From positions 248,001 to 312,000 of the forward strand of contig NC_007953.1 of NCBI RefSeq assembly GCF_000013645.1: a stretch of DNA of 64,000 nucleotides, written 5' to 3'. The stretch comes from Paraburkholderia xenovorans LB400 (GTDB lineage Bacteria > Pseudomonadota > Gammaproteobacteria > Burkholderiales > Burkholderiaceae). The notes beneath the pieces were generated by a model. That model searched no databases. It had not been told where the DNA came from and saw nothing but the letters and a program-made list of their open reading frames with translations. Shown in pieces: positions 34,403 through 43,650 of this stretch. Position numbers and translations under genes: made by a program. Each line of letters begins with the position of its first letter. Position 1 is the stretch's first letter.

Positions 34403-35107
34403 ATGACGACTACTGTGGCACGACCGACGCTGGCTTGCGCCGAAAAACGCTCGCGCGGCCGGCCCACGCGCAGCGCAACGATCGACCCCGATGCACTGCT
34501 CAGAAGTGCCCGACAGGTATTCGCAAGACAGGGATTCGAAGCGACCAGTGTGCGCGAGATCGCGCGGGATGCCGGTGTGGATCCCTCGCTGATGGCACAT
34601 CACTTTGGTTCAAAGGAAGCGCTGTGGACCGCCGTAGTCGAACAGATCGCCCATCAGGCCGTACCGATGATCGAGGCGACCCGGAAACTGCGAATGCTTC
34701 GCGTGACGGCACGGGGGCGCGTCGAACGCGCTCTGGTGATCCTGGTTGAGCGGGTCTTCGAAGAACCGGACATCGGGTTGTTCTTCTCTACGGCAGCCAC
34801 GGAGAAGGGCGAGCGCCTCGACGTCCTGATCGAACGTCTGGTGCGTCCTTACCACGACGTTTTTGCGCCGTTGCTGGCGGCAGGAATGGATTCGGGTGAG
34901 CTGGCGCAAAACGATCCGGAGGTGATGTACTGGATGCTGATCAACGCGGTCAGCAGGACGGTATCGTATGGTCACGTTCTCGCCACTTTTTCATCTCTTC
35001 CCCGACGTCCCCGCGATTTCAAGCGCGCCGTACTGGAGATCGCACGGGGCATGCTTGGCGCAGGCCCGAATGCCAACAGGCGCTATCAACAAAAGTCTCG
35101 CATGTAG
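34403..35107 (+). CDS. TetR-family transcriptional regulator
   Basis: 234 residues from ATG 34403. A basic N-terminal arm (KRSRGRPTR) is followed by the TetR helix-turn-helix: LLRSARQVFARQGFEATSVREIARDAGVDPSLMAHHFGSKEALWTAV (about residues 33-80). The ligand domain is typical in size and resembles RutR/CifR-like proteins with a C-terminal TetR_C_33-like domain. It is convergent with hpnR and divergent from the isochorismatase-like gene, which is its likeliest target. Confidence 0.9.
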   Translation: MTTTVARPTLACAEKRSRGRPTRSATIDPDALLRSARQVFARQGFEATSVREIARDAGVDPSLMAHHFGSKEALWTAVVEQIAHQAVPMIEATRKLRMLRVTARGRVERALVILVERVFEEPDIGLFFSTAATEKGERLDVLIERLVRPYHDVFAPLLAAGMDSGELAQNDPEVMYWMLINAVSRTVSYGHVLATFSSLPRRPRDFKRAVLEIARGMLGAGPNANRRYQQKSRM

Positions 35108-35173
35108 CTCGCCCAGGAGGATGCGCATCCAGCGGAAGCGGTGACTGTCGTAACGCGAAAATGGCAAGTCGAC

Positions 35174-36715
35174 CTATCCGGCGCCCATGCGGGTCTGCTC
35201 CACAAAGTTCTCCGTGGCGTCGTCGATGCGCCGCCCCTTGCGCCCGATCGGGCCGTGGACATAGAGGGCTTTCACATCGATTCGCTGCTCGGTGATACCG
35301 GGCGGCGGCGACATCGTGTAATGCACTTCGCGCGCATGATCGTTGAGTTGCAGTTGCGGATTGAAGACCGAGTTGAAACGCCACAGCATCCGCACGAAGT
35401 TGGTCTGGCCGCGCAGCAGCAGGTGACACGCGTGTCCCGCCGCACCCCGCAGCGCGGTCCAGCCCAGATGTTTGCGATTGAGCACCTGCTGCGTGCGCAC
35501 CAGCTCCGCATAGAATTCCGGCAGCGGCAGCCGGGTCGGCAAGACCGCATGCTGGATGTCGTAGAGCCGGTAATCGAGACTGGTGAGCCGCCGTTGTTCG
35601 CGCAACCAGATCTCGGTGCCGGGGTAGGGCGTATTCACGCTGATATTGACGATTTCCGGTATCTCCAGACACCACTGCCGTACTGCTTCGAAGCGGTCAT
35701 GATCCCAGTCGGGATCGGCTATCAGGTTGATGGCTACCGTGATGCCAAGCGACCGTGCGAAGGCCAGCGCCTCGAAGTTCCGGTCCAGATTGATGCGCTT
35801 GCGGAAGGCCTTCAGACCTTCGGCATCGATCGCTTCCATGCCGATGAACATGTACTGCAGCCCGAGACCGCGCCAGAACTCGAATACCTCCCTGTTGCGC
35901 AAGAGCACGTCGCCGCGCGTCTCCAGATAGTATTTTTTGCGGATGCCCCGGCGTTGTACGGCCTTGCCGATTTCCATACCGTGATCGGCGTGCACGAAAG
36001 CCACGTCGTCGACGATGAACACGCCCGGTTCGCGGATCGACGCGAGTTCCCCGGCCACCACTTCCGGACTGCGCGCACGGTAGCTGCGTCCGTAAAATGT
36101 CCAGGCGCTGCAGAAGGTGCAGTCCCAGGGGCAGCCGCGCGCAAATTCGATGGAAGCGCACGGGTCCAATGTGCCGATGAAATATTTGCGTCGGTGCCGC
36201 AGCAGGTCGCGCGCCGGACGGACCGGATCGAGGGACTCGACAAAGTGCGGCGGCGGCCCTTCGCCGTGCTGCGTGACGGCACCGGGGATTTGCAGCAGGT
36301 CAGCGCCGTGGCTGGCGGCCTCCAGCAATGCGACGACCGACGCTTCGCCTTCTCCCTTGAGTACGCAGTCCACCGCGCCTTCGGCATGCCGCAGGATATC
36401 GGCTGCCGTAAAAGATACGCTATGACCGCCAACGAACACGAAGCAACGCGGCTGTTTTTCCTTGACCGATTTCGCGAGGTCGACGATCTCCGGGATATTG
36501 GCGAGATAGTTGCCGGAGAAACAGACGGCGTCTGGTTGCCAGTTGCGTATCAGCCGGTGCAGGTCGCGATGAGTCTCGACCTGCAGATCGATCAGGCGGA
36601 CCTCGTGGCCTGCCTCCCGCAGGACCGCCGCCACGGTCTCGAGACCGAGCGGCTCGAGACGAAGGAATACGCGGGTGTACATCAGGCCGCTGGGGTGAAC
36701 GGTGAGCACTTTCAT
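35174..36715 (-). CDS. hpnR: Hopanoid C-3 methylase, B12-binding radical SAM enzyme
   Basis: 513 residues. The N-terminal B12-binding-like domain opens MKVLTVHPSGLMYTRVFLRLEPLGLE; the radical SAM cluster motif is FARGCPWDCTFCSAWTFYGRSYR (C-x3-C-x2-C, about residue 200). Further conserved segments are YYLETRGDVLLRN, GLGLQYMFIGMEAIDAEGL and NISVNTPYPGTEIWL, as I recall them from HpnR. The enzyme methylates C-3 of bacteriohopanepolyols using methylcobalamin and SAM. The other hopanoid genes are not in this window, so hpnR is unlinked to them. It lies downstream of the NADH dehydrogenase-like gene on the same strand with a 90-base gap. Confidence 0.88.
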   Translation of the reverse strand: MKVLTVHPSGLMYTRVFLRLEPLGLETVAAVLREAGHEVRLIDLQVETHRDLHRLIRNWQPDAVCFSGNYLANIPEIVDLAKSVKEKQPRCFVFVGGHSVSFTAADILRHAEGAVDCVLKGEGEASVVALLEAASHGADLLQIPGAVTQHGEGPPPHFVESLDPVRPARDLLRHRRKYFIGTLDPCASIEFARGCPWDCTFCSAWTFYGRSYRARSPEVVAGELASIREPGVFIVDDVAFVHADHGMEIGKAVQRRGIRKKYYLETRGDVLLRNREVFEFWRGLGLQYMFIGMEAIDAEGLKAFRKRINLDRNFEALAFARSLGITVAINLIADPDWDHDRFEAVRQWCLEIPEIVNISVNTPYPGTEIWLREQRRLTSLDYRLYDIQHAVLPTRLPLPEFYAELVRTQQVLNRKHLGWTALRGAAGHACHLLLRGQTNFVRMLWRFNSVFNPQLQLNDHAREVHYTMSPPPGITEQRIDVKALYVHGPIGRKGRRIDDATENFVEQTRMGAG

Positions 36716-36805
36716 TTAAATTCCTCCCAATGCAAAGCGCAGCGCTGGACATGCGTCACTTATTCCCGGTCCTTGTTCTCCATTATGCGACGCCGCGGGC
36801 GACCT

Positions 36806-38098
36806 TTACTTCAGACGGATTTTCGGCTGGACCAGCGCGTTGATGCGTTCCGCCGTCCAAAGAAGACTGGCCTTGCCGAATCCGTGAAGGGCCTGTTGAT
36901 GACGCCGGTACAGCATCGCATGGCTGATCTGGGCAAAACGTCCCCGGATGAATCCGCCCTTGAAGAATCCGAATTTCCCCAGGGTGCCGAATGCGTTGTA
37001 GTCGCTCAGCGACACCAGCGCGCCGAAATCGCGAAAAGTGAATTCTGGAAGCGGTTCTCCATTCAGCCAGCGTGGCAGATGCTTTGCCAGATGCTCTGCC
37101 TGCTGCGTGGCGACCTGTGCGGTGGGCGGCAGAGGTCTTTCATTGCCCGGTGGAGTCAGGCTCGCACAATCGCCGAGCGCGAAAATATGGTCGTCATGGG
37201 TGGTCTGCAGCGTTGGCCGCACGAAAAGCTGGTTCGCATGACTGGCTTCGATGCCTGGCAGTTTGCCCAGAAAATCGGGCGCTTTCACCCCTGCTGCCCA
37301 GACCATCAGATCGGCTGCCACCTCGCTACCGTCATTCAGGCGTAACCTTTGTGCGCGGGCCTCCGTGACTCGCGTGCGCGTATGCACCTCGAAGCCCAGC
37401 CTGCGCAGCAGGGCTTCGCTCGACGCGGAGATGTCCGGCGGGAATGCGGTAAGGACTCTGGGTGCGCTTTCATAGAGTCCAAGATGCAGGCGTGCGCGAA
37501 TGCTGGCGTCCCCATAGCTCGATGCCACGTCCAGCAGGTGACTGAGTTCAGCCGCCAGTTCGACGCCGGTGGCGCCTGCGCCTACGATGGCGACTCGCAG
37601 CGGCTCGTTCTCGACCACGCTGCGTACGATGCGTGAACGGATTGCCTCATTGAACGCCTCGGCTTGCGGCTGGCTGTCGATGAAGTGGCAGTGTTCGGGC
37701 ACGCCCGGCGTGCCGAAGTCATTGGCCCGGCTGCCGGTGCTGAGGACCAGGATGTCGTAGCCCAGCGTGCCCGGCCCCATGACCACTTCACCGTTGGGCA
37801 TCGCGAGTGCAGCCAGCTGTATCTGCTGCGTGTCGCGGTCGATCCCGCACATCTCGCCTGGACGGTAGGTGAAGCCGTGTGCCCTGGCGTGCGTCAGATA
37901 GAAGACCTGCTGCTGGTGGACATCCGTGGTGCCGGCTGCAATCGTATGCAGCATCGGTTTCCAGATATGCGTGGGGCTGCGGTCCACGAGCGTGACGTGA
38001 GCCTCGCCCCGCCTCCCCAGGCGGTTGCCGAGCCGGGTTGCAAGCAACAGGCCGGCGATGCCGCCGCCGACGATTACGATTCGCACAGGCTGGGTCAT
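36806..38098 (-). CDS. Type II NADH dehydrogenase-like FAD oxidoreductase
   Basis: 430 residues. FAD site IVIVGGGIAGLLLATRLG at the N-terminus, NAD(P) site VAIVGAGATGVELAAELSHLLD near residue 170, and the second FAD contact HIFALGDCASL near residue 305. The CxxC-type redox motif of disulfide reductases is absent, so it is a monomeric-type quinone reductase as in NDH-2. The hydrophobic C-terminal part (FGKFGFFKGGFIRGRFAQISH) may anchor it to the membrane. It is upstream of hpnR on the same strand and could share its transcript. Confidence 0.88.
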   Translation of the reverse strand: MTQPVRIVIVGGGIAGLLLATRLGNRLGRRGEAHVTLVDRSPTHIWKPMLHTIAAGTTDVHQQQVFYLTHARAHGFTYRPGEMCGIDRDTQQIQLAALAMPNGEVVMGPGTLGYDILVLSTGSRANDFGTPGVPEHCHFIDSQPQAEAFNEAIRSRIVRSVVENEPLRVAIVGAGATGVELAAELSHLLDVASSYGDASIRARLHLGLYESAPRVLTAFPPDISASSEALLRRLGFEVHTRTRVTEARAQRLRLNDGSEVAADLMVWAAGVKAPDFLGKLPGIEASHANQLFVRPTLQTTHDDHIFALGDCASLTPPGNERPLPPTAQVATQQAEHLAKHLPRWLNGEPLPEFTFRDFGALVSLSDYNAFGTLGKFGFFKGGFIRGRFAQISHAMLYRRHQQALHGFGKASLLWTAERINALVQPKIRLK

Positions 38099-38966
38099 TG
38101 ATTATTCAGCATTCGATGAATTGGACCATAATAGGTGGCGCTGCGGCCGCTGTCAAAAGACAGGCTGCGCGTGGTCAAGGTTACACGGACAGAGTGCGGC
38201 ACACGGCCATTGTTGCCACAGGTCGGACGCGAGGCGTTCCACGAGAGCGCCCGGCAGCGCAATCCGCTTCGATGGAAAGGCCGCATGGAGTTTTCGTTGA
38301 GGCGACAACCAGTTTTAAAATTTCCGGGCCTAGCGATTCTGCTGTTTTTATTTCACACACCGGCACAGCCAGTTTGGCTGGCTGCCACAGACGGCTTCAG
38401 GAATACTGGACGCAGCCGCCAATCAGCACTGAATGATTTCGCCGTCTTGGGCACCGCGCCCGGCCGATGATCGGACATCACCCCCGATACGCCGTTGCAC
38501 GGTGAATTCGTGGTCGGGGATTTGAGTGACAGAAAAGTTCACGCTACCAGTCCATACTTCCGTGGCACGGAGGTTCACCTCGATTGATCGTCTGCCTGGA
38601 TCGACGGCGTTAGTGTGGCGGTCGGGAGCGCAAAGCTGCAGATGGCCGACCGTGAGCTATTGCGCCGCGAGGAAACCGTGCCCGGCGAACAACAGGCAAT
38701 TGCCGCGAAAAGTTCGGCGTGTTTCCCGGGCGGTCTTCAACCTGTTAAGCAAGGCGATTATCGTATGCGCTGCGCCGGGCCCGATAGTCGCGGATCCGGC
38801 GCGGCTTCCGTGGACGAAGCTCCGCGAACGCATATCTGGCTGTCGCCGCTGGAGGACCTCGCTTTTGAGAAGCGTCAGCCGCCCGTCTGGAAGACTATCG
38901 GCGATTGCGCCGGCTTCGCAGCGGGTCGCTCGAGGTCTGCTCGTCAGGCATCAGCCACGCAGCCGG
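38099..38966. other. Long intergenic stretch without a recognised gene
   Basis: 868 bases between two reverse-strand genes. Overlapping forward frames (38526-38975 and 38615-38980) are open for 120-150 codons but have Arg/Ser/Cys-rich compositions typical of out-of-frame reading, no recognisable domain and no ribosome-binding site. The sequence TATGGTCCAAT (reverse strand) near 38115-38128 recurs upstream of the CoA-transferase gene at 40208-40217. A decayed gene is possible but not identifiable. Confidence 0.4.
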
Positions 38967-40193
38967 TCATGTTAGTGTGAAAACGTGCCCCGCATTCCGC
39001 ATCGCGTCGATTTCATGATCCGATAACTTCAACCTGCGAAGTATTTCGCGCGTGTGCTCACCGAAAAGCGGTGGGGGTAACTCAGCCGTCGCGCGCTGGC
39101 CATTGAACTTGACAGCCTGTGCTACGCCGGAGAGCTTCCCATAGGTCGGGTGACCGTAGTCCAGACGCATTCCGCTTTCGACAAGTTGCGGGTGTTCGGA
39201 AAGCTCTGCGAGTGTATGGATTGGCGAACAGGGAATTCCAGCGTTATTCAGACTGTCGACCCACTCATCGCGGGGACGGCGGGAAAGAATGTCCCTGACA
39301 AGCGCGACAGTTTCTTTCCGGTTTGACACACGGTCTGCGTTCGTTGCAAAGCGCGGATCCCGGCCCAGTTCGGCGATCCCTGCGAGTTCACAAAACGAGC
39401 GCCACAACGCGTCGTTGGCGATTCCCAGCATGATCGGCTTGTCCGCGGTCGCGAACGCTTCGTAAGGACAAAGGGACTCGTGTCCGGACCCATGCCGCTC
39501 GGGTTCGGTGCCTCTTTCCCAGAACGACTGCAGCAGATATCCCATGAAGCTGACGGAAGAGTCAAACAGTGATGCCTCGACGGCAGTCCCGCGATCCGTC
39601 CGGTTCCGCTCGAAAAGGGCGGCGAGTATGCCGGTGACGGCGTGATAGCCCGTGGCCTGATCGATCGGCGAGAAGGGAACCCGTATCGGTGGATCGCCTG
39701 GGTTTCCAATGATCCCCAGCATGCCGCTGAATGCCTGCAGGATGACATCGTAACCTTTTGCGAAACGCATGGGGCCCTCTGTCCCAAAACCGGAGATACT
39801 GCAATGCACGAGTCGCGGATTGATTTCGTGGAGCGTACCTGCATCGACGCCGAGGCGCTGCGCGACACCCGGCCCGAAGCTTTCGATGACGATATCCGCG
39901 CTTTCGGCAAGTCGTCTGATTACGGCACGCCCGCCTGTTGATTTCAGGTCAACAGCGATGCTCCGTTTGCCTCTATTGGCGCTCAGGAAGACCGTGCCGT
40001 CCTGGTTGTCCCCTTCCTTGCGGAAGGGGGGCCAGCGGCGTGTGTCATCGCCGCCTTCGATCGATTCCACCTTGATCACGTCGGCGCCCATGTCGGCAAG
40101 AATTTGCGTACAGACTGGTCCCGCCAGGACTTTGGAAAAGTCGAGGACCGTAATGCCCGCGAGCGGCGCCGGACGGGTTTTGGGTTCTGCCAT
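38967..40193 (-). CDS. CaiB/BaiF-family CoA-transferase
   Basis: 408 residues, class III CoA-transferase. N-terminal ITVLDFSKVLAGPVCTQILADMGADVIKVE binds CoA; the catalytic Asp is expected in AKGYDVILQAFSGMLG (about residue 168). RGKRSIAVDLK and LFDSSVSFMGYLL are further family segments. GAGGAGG precedes the ATG. It is divergent from a GntR gene and the crotonase/CitE/BKACE operon, so it probably activates that pathway's acid by CoA transfer from succinyl-CoA or acetyl-CoA. Confidence 0.9.
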   Translation of the reverse strand: MAEPKTRPAPLAGITVLDFSKVLAGPVCTQILADMGADVIKVESIEGGDDTRRWPPFRKEGDNQDGTVFLSANRGKRSIAVDLKSTGGRAVIRRLAESADIVIESFGPGVAQRLGVDAGTLHEINPRLVHCSISGFGTEGPMRFAKGYDVILQAFSGMLGIIGNPGDPPIRVPFSPIDQATGYHAVTGILAALFERNRTDRGTAVEASLFDSSVSFMGYLLQSFWERGTEPERHGSGHESLCPYEAFATADKPIMLGIANDALWRSFCELAGIAELGRDPRFATNADRVSNRKETVALVRDILSRRPRDEWVDSLNNAGIPCSPIHTLAELSEHPQLVESGMRLDYGHPTYGKLSGVAQAVKFNGQRATAELPPPLFGEHTREILRRLKLSDHEIDAMRNAGHVFTLT

Positions 40194-40211
40194 TATTTGC
40201 CTCCTCTATGG

Positions 40212-40248
40212 TCCAATATTTGACAAAGACGATAATTGGAGCTATGTT
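40212..40248 (+). promoter_or_regulatory. Promoter with operator-like inverted repeat for the gntR operon
   Basis: TTGACA at 40220-40225 and TATGTT at 40243-40248 are separated by 17 bases, a good sigma-70 arrangement 27 bases before the GntR start. The perfect inverted repeat TCCAAT (40212-40217) and ATTGGA (40235-40240) straddles the -35 element. Autoregulation by the encoded FCD-type GntR protein is the likely meaning; this is inference. Confidence 0.5.
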
Positions 40249-40275
40249 AGCACCGTCAACTGAAGCGAGGATAGG

Positions 40276-41019
40276 ATGCTGGGAGAAAAAAAGCTGCTCG
40301 GTGCCGTTCATGTGCCTAAGTCCAGCGACGTATTGGCCAATGAACTCCGGCAACGGATCGTCAAGGGGGAACTGACCGATGGAGACCTGTTGCCGCCCGA
40401 GCGCGATCTCGTCAGCCAGACCGGGCTGAGCCGTGGTTCAGTGCGCGAAGCACTGAGGATTCTCGAACTGGAGGGCTTCGTTGCGACGCGGCCGGGGCGG
40501 TATGGTGGAACGGTCGTCCGCCGCCCGACCGAAAAGCAGTTGTCACATTGCCTGAACCTTTATATCCAGGGAAACGGGGTAACGTTGAGCGAGATCGTGG
40601 CTGCCCGTGAGGCGCTGGGACCCACGCTGGCACAGTGGGCTGCGCTGCACCGCACCGATGAAGAGATGGCCGAGCTGGAGGCCGTTACGGCGAAGATGGA
40701 ATCGTTGTACGAAGACGTGCCTGCGTTTCTCGAAGCTAACCTTGAATGGTATGCGGTGCTTGCGCGTGCCAGTCACAATGAACTGCTGCGGGTGTTCCTG
40801 GCTTCCATAACAAGCCTGATACACGAAGCGCTCAAGGTCGACAGTCTTGCGTCGGACGATGCCCGTTCGCTGGCACTGCTCGCGCACCGCCGGATCATGA
40901 ACGCTATCCGGCAGAAGGATGCCGCAGCGGCAAGGCGGCGCATGGAACGTCATATCCAGGCGTACTCGGAGATCGTTCAAGCGGTCATCAAGGGTGCGGA
41001 TGGGGATCTGAAAGTCTGA
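40276..41019 (+). CDS. GntR-family regulator, FCD (FadR) subfamily
   Basis: 247 residues. Winged helix at about 20-85: ELRQRIVKGELTDGDLLPPERDLVSQTGLSRGSVREALRILELEGFVATRPGRYGGTVV. The all-helical FCD ligand domain follows, with the metal/ligand residues expected in ARASHNELLRVFL and LLAHRRIMNAIRQKDAAAARRRMERHI. It heads the operon and faces the divergent CoA-transferase, so it most likely senses the pathway acid or its CoA ester. Confidence 0.93.
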   Translation: MLGEKKLLGAVHVPKSSDVLANELRQRIVKGELTDGDLLPPERDLVSQTGLSRGSVREALRILELEGFVATRPGRYGGTVVRRPTEKQLSHCLNLYIQGNGVTLSEIVAAREALGPTLAQWAALHRTDEEMAELEAVTAKMESLYEDVPAFLEANLEWYAVLARASHNELLRVFLASITSLIHEALKVDSLASDDARSLALLAHRRIMNAIRQKDAAAARRRMERHIQAYSEIVQAVIKGADGDLKV

Positions 41020-41037
41020 TTTCGAGGGAGGGTGTGC

Positions 41038-41811
41038 ATGTCAATCGATCTACGCACGGAAGGGCACGTGTGCGTTATCACGATCAACCGTCCAGAGCGG
41101 ATGAACGCGCTGGACGCTGCTCATTACGATGATCTGTCTGCCGCGTGGTGTCAGGTCCGCGACGATACGAGAATTCGTGCGGCTGTCATCACCGGCGCCG
41201 GAGAGAAGGCGTTCTGCGCCGGGGCGGACCTGAAAAGCTTTGTTTCCTCGGCTCCGGAGCTTGAAGAAATCATGCTCACCCAAAAGTCGCAGCTTCTTAA
41301 CCGGGGACTCGAAGTCTGGAAACCGGTAGTTGCCGCGGTGAATGGATACTGCCTCGGCGGAGGGATGACACTGCTTCTGGCGAGCGATATCCGTATTGCC
41401 TCGCGACATGTGAAATTCGGCCTGAGTGAAGTCAAACGGGGAATCTTTCCGGGAAACGGCGGTACTCAACGGATCGCGCAGCAATTGCCCCACGCCATTG
41501 CAATGGAGGTCCTGCTGGTCGGGGACACATTCAGTGCGGAGATGGCTGAGCGCTGGGGGTTGGTCAATCAGGTGACAGCCCCGGAAGATCTGATGGAGAC
41601 CGCTCTTGTCTATGCGGAAAAGCTGGCAGCCAATGCTCCGCTCGCTGTGCAGGCTGCCAAGGAGCTCGCAATCCGTAGTCGTGACGTCGATCTTGCGACA
41701 GGCTTGCGGATGGAGCAGGTCATGCTGAGACTGCTTCAGACCTCCAGCGACGTAAAGGAGGGCGTAAAGGCTTTTGCCGAAAAACGTGCACCCGTCTTCG
41801 AGGGACGCTAA
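41038..41811 (+). CDS. Crotonase-superfamily protein lacking one catalytic glutamate
   Basis: 257 residues from ATG 41038 after GAGGGAGG; GTG 41032 is less well placed. The oxyanion-hole segment KAFCAGADLKSF and the trimer helix are normal. Of the two hydratase glutamates, the first is missing (GGGMTLLLASDIRIA instead of GGGLELALACD), whereas the second is kept in FGLSEVKRGIFP. It may thus be an isomerase, hydrolase or decarboxylase and not a standard hydratase. Second gene of the GntR operon. Confidence 0.85.
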   Translation: MSIDLRTEGHVCVITINRPERMNALDAAHYDDLSAAWCQVRDDTRIRAAVITGAGEKAFCAGADLKSFVSSAPELEEIMLTQKSQLLNRGLEVWKPVVAAVNGYCLGGGMTLLLASDIRIASRHVKFGLSEVKRGIFPGNGGTQRIAQQLPHAIAMEVLLVGDTFSAEMAERWGLVNQVTAPEDLMETALVYAEKLAANAPLAVQAAKELAIRSRDVDLATGLRMEQVMLRLLQTSSDVKEGVKAFAEKRAPVFEGR

Positions 41812-41866
41812 ATAGCGGTCCGAGAAAGTATCTGATCCGAGTCACACATTTTGGATAACTAATTTT

Positions 41867-42745
41867 ATGGCATCAAGATCCCTGTTGTTCATACCGGGTG
41901 ACAGCGAGAAGAAGCTGGCCAAAGGAGAGTCAACTGCCGCTGACGCCTTGATTCTCGATCTCGAGGATTCGGTTTCAGCCTCGCGCCTGCAGATGGCGCG
42001 CGGGCTCGTACATGAGTATCTTGCCGCGCGCCGTAAGGATCGTCGTCAGAAGCTATGGGTGCGGATTAATCCACTGTCGTCCCCGCTCGCGCTGCAGGAT
42101 CTCGCGCAGGTAATCCCGGGCAGACCCGATGGCATCATGCTCCCCAAGCTGAAGTCGGCAAAAGAGGTGGTGACGCTGGACAACTACCTGTCCGCGTTCG
42201 AGGCCGCTTCCGGCCAGGAGCCGGGACAGACGCAGATCATTCCCGTGGCGACCGAGACTGCCGCAAGCATATTCCGGCTCGGGGAGTACTCGGGGATCAG
42301 CTCACGAATCGCCGGCCTCACGTGGGGGGCGGAAGATCTCGCGACTGCATTGGGAGCCCGCGAAAACCGGCAGCCCGACGGCACATATGACCTTACCTAT
42401 CAGCTCGCGCGCTCACTTTGTCTGCTTGGAAGCGCCGCTGCCTCGGTGCCGGCAATCGACACGATCACGGCGGATTTTCGTAACGAGTCCCTCCTGCGAA
42501 GCGAGTGTGATGACGCGAGGCGGGCCGGATTCAAGGCAAAGATGGCGATACATCCTGATCAGGTTCCCGTCATCAATGAGCTCTTTCTCCCGGGTGAAGC
42601 GGAAGTCGTCCAGGCAAGGCGGATCATCGAGGCTTTCGAACAGGCCGACGGCGCGGGGACGGTACAACTGGACGGCAGCATGCTTGACATGCCTCACCTG
42701 AAACGTGCGCGTGACGTCATCGGGATGGTCAACGGCTTGTCATGA
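41867..42745 (+). CDS. CitE-like acyl-CoA lyase (HpcH/HpaI family)
   Basis: 292 residues, the usual length of CitE/citramalyl-CoA lyase/malyl-CoA lyase relatives. SLLFIPGDSEKKLAKGESTAADALILDLEDSVS at the N-terminus carries the acidic metal-site residues; VRINPLSSPL, VATETAASIFRLGEY (catalytic Glu region) and LTWGAEDLATALGA follow, with FKAKMAIHPDQVPVINELF near the end. Members cleave beta-hydroxyacyl-CoAs such as malyl-CoA or citramalyl-CoA. In this operon it would split a hydroxyacyl-CoA formed after CoA transfer. Confidence 0.88.
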   Translation: MASRSLLFIPGDSEKKLAKGESTAADALILDLEDSVSASRLQMARGLVHEYLAARRKDRRQKLWVRINPLSSPLALQDLAQVIPGRPDGIMLPKLKSAKEVVTLDNYLSAFEAASGQEPGQTQIIPVATETAASIFRLGEYSGISSRIAGLTWGAEDLATALGARENRQPDGTYDLTYQLARSLCLLGSAAASVPAIDTITADFRNESLLRSECDDARRAGFKAKMAIHPDQVPVINELFLPGEAEVVQARRIIEAFEQADGAGTVQLDGSMLDMPHLKRARDVIGMVNGLS

Positions 42746-42820
42746 GAACAACGGCGGCGATCGCCCCGCGTGATTCGGAGCGTGGCGCGAAATACGCCTG
42801 CAGCTAAAGAAGGAGACGCA

Positions 42821-43600
42821 ATGCCAGTAGAACTCATACGCGCGGGCTCCGTCGCGACCGTACGGCTCTGTCGTCCGGAAAAATTGAATGCACTCGATGA
42901 GGAAATGCGCGAGCAACTTATCGAGCGGTTTGACGAATGCGCGCGTGACGCATCGGTTCGCGCTGTTGTTCTGACAGGATGCGGGCGCGGATTCTGCAGC
43001 AGCGGTGACGTATCGTCGATGGGTCACTTCACGCCGGAAACCGCCCGGAAGCGGCTCAGGCAGGCGCACCGAATGATCCTGGCGGTAGCCAATATCGACA
43101 AGCCGGTGGTCGCTTCCGTGAGAGGACCCGTTGCTGGTATTGGCTGGAGCCTGGCGCTTGCGTGCGACCTGGTTGTCGCATCTGTAACAGCGAAATTCAT
43201 TCAGGTTTTCCGTAACGTCGGGCTCGTGCCGGATGGCGGGTCTGTTTATTTCCTCACCCAGATCCTGGGAGTGCAGCGCGCCAAAGAGATTGTGTACAGC
43301 GCCAGGCCGGTCTCGGCCCAGGAGGCGCTCTCTCATGGCCTGGTGATGGAGGTGGTTCCGGACGAAGAGCTTGACGCACGTTCGATCCGCCTTGCCGAAA
43401 CGCTTGCTGAAGGCCCCCAGCTATCCTTCGCCATTTCCAAAAAAATGTTCAAGTCGATGTACTTGCCAACTCTCGAGAATTTTCTCGACACAGAGGCCTG
43501 GGCGCAGACCTCGTGCCTGCTAGGCGCCGAACACCGCGAGGGCGTTTCAGCGTTTCTGGAAAAGAGGCGGCCTGCCTTCAATCGTGACCTGGAGCAATGA
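42821..43600 (+). CDS. PaaG-like crotonase-superfamily isomerase
   Basis: 259 residues from ATG 42821 behind AAGGAG. The catalytic region reads VAGIGWSLALACDLVVASVTAKFIQVFRNVGLVPDGGSVYFL: both hydratase glutamates are absent, but the Asp in VGLVPDGG is present, as in PaaG (ring-opening epoxide isomerase) and other Asp-dependent isomerases. ISKKMFKSMY and an intact C-terminal trimerisation helix follow. It should rearrange or isomerise a CoA thioester and is not expected to hydrate one. Confidence 0.87.
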   Translation: MPVELIRAGSVATVRLCRPEKLNALDEEMREQLIERFDECARDASVRAVVLTGCGRGFCSSGDVSSMGHFTPETARKRLRQAHRMILAVANIDKPVVASVRGPVAGIGWSLALACDLVVASVTAKFIQVFRNVGLVPDGGSVYFLTQILGVQRAKEIVYSARPVSAQEALSHGLVMEVVPDEELDARSIRLAETLAEGPQLSFAISKKMFKSMYLPTLENFLDTEAWAQTSCLLGAEHREGVSAFLEKRRPAFNRDLEQ

Positions 43601-43650
43601 CAGGCCGTTGATCACGACATCACGACTCTAACAAATAGATTGGAGACATC

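Noticed and set aside
35141..37345. 734-codon forward frame opposite hpnR and the NADH dehydrogenase gene
   Set aside because: Long open antisense frames are common in GC-rich DNA; both reverse-strand genes have full family motifs.
38526..38980. Two overlapping forward frames in the 868-base gap
   Set aside because: Neither has a ribosome-binding site, plausible composition or recognisable domain.
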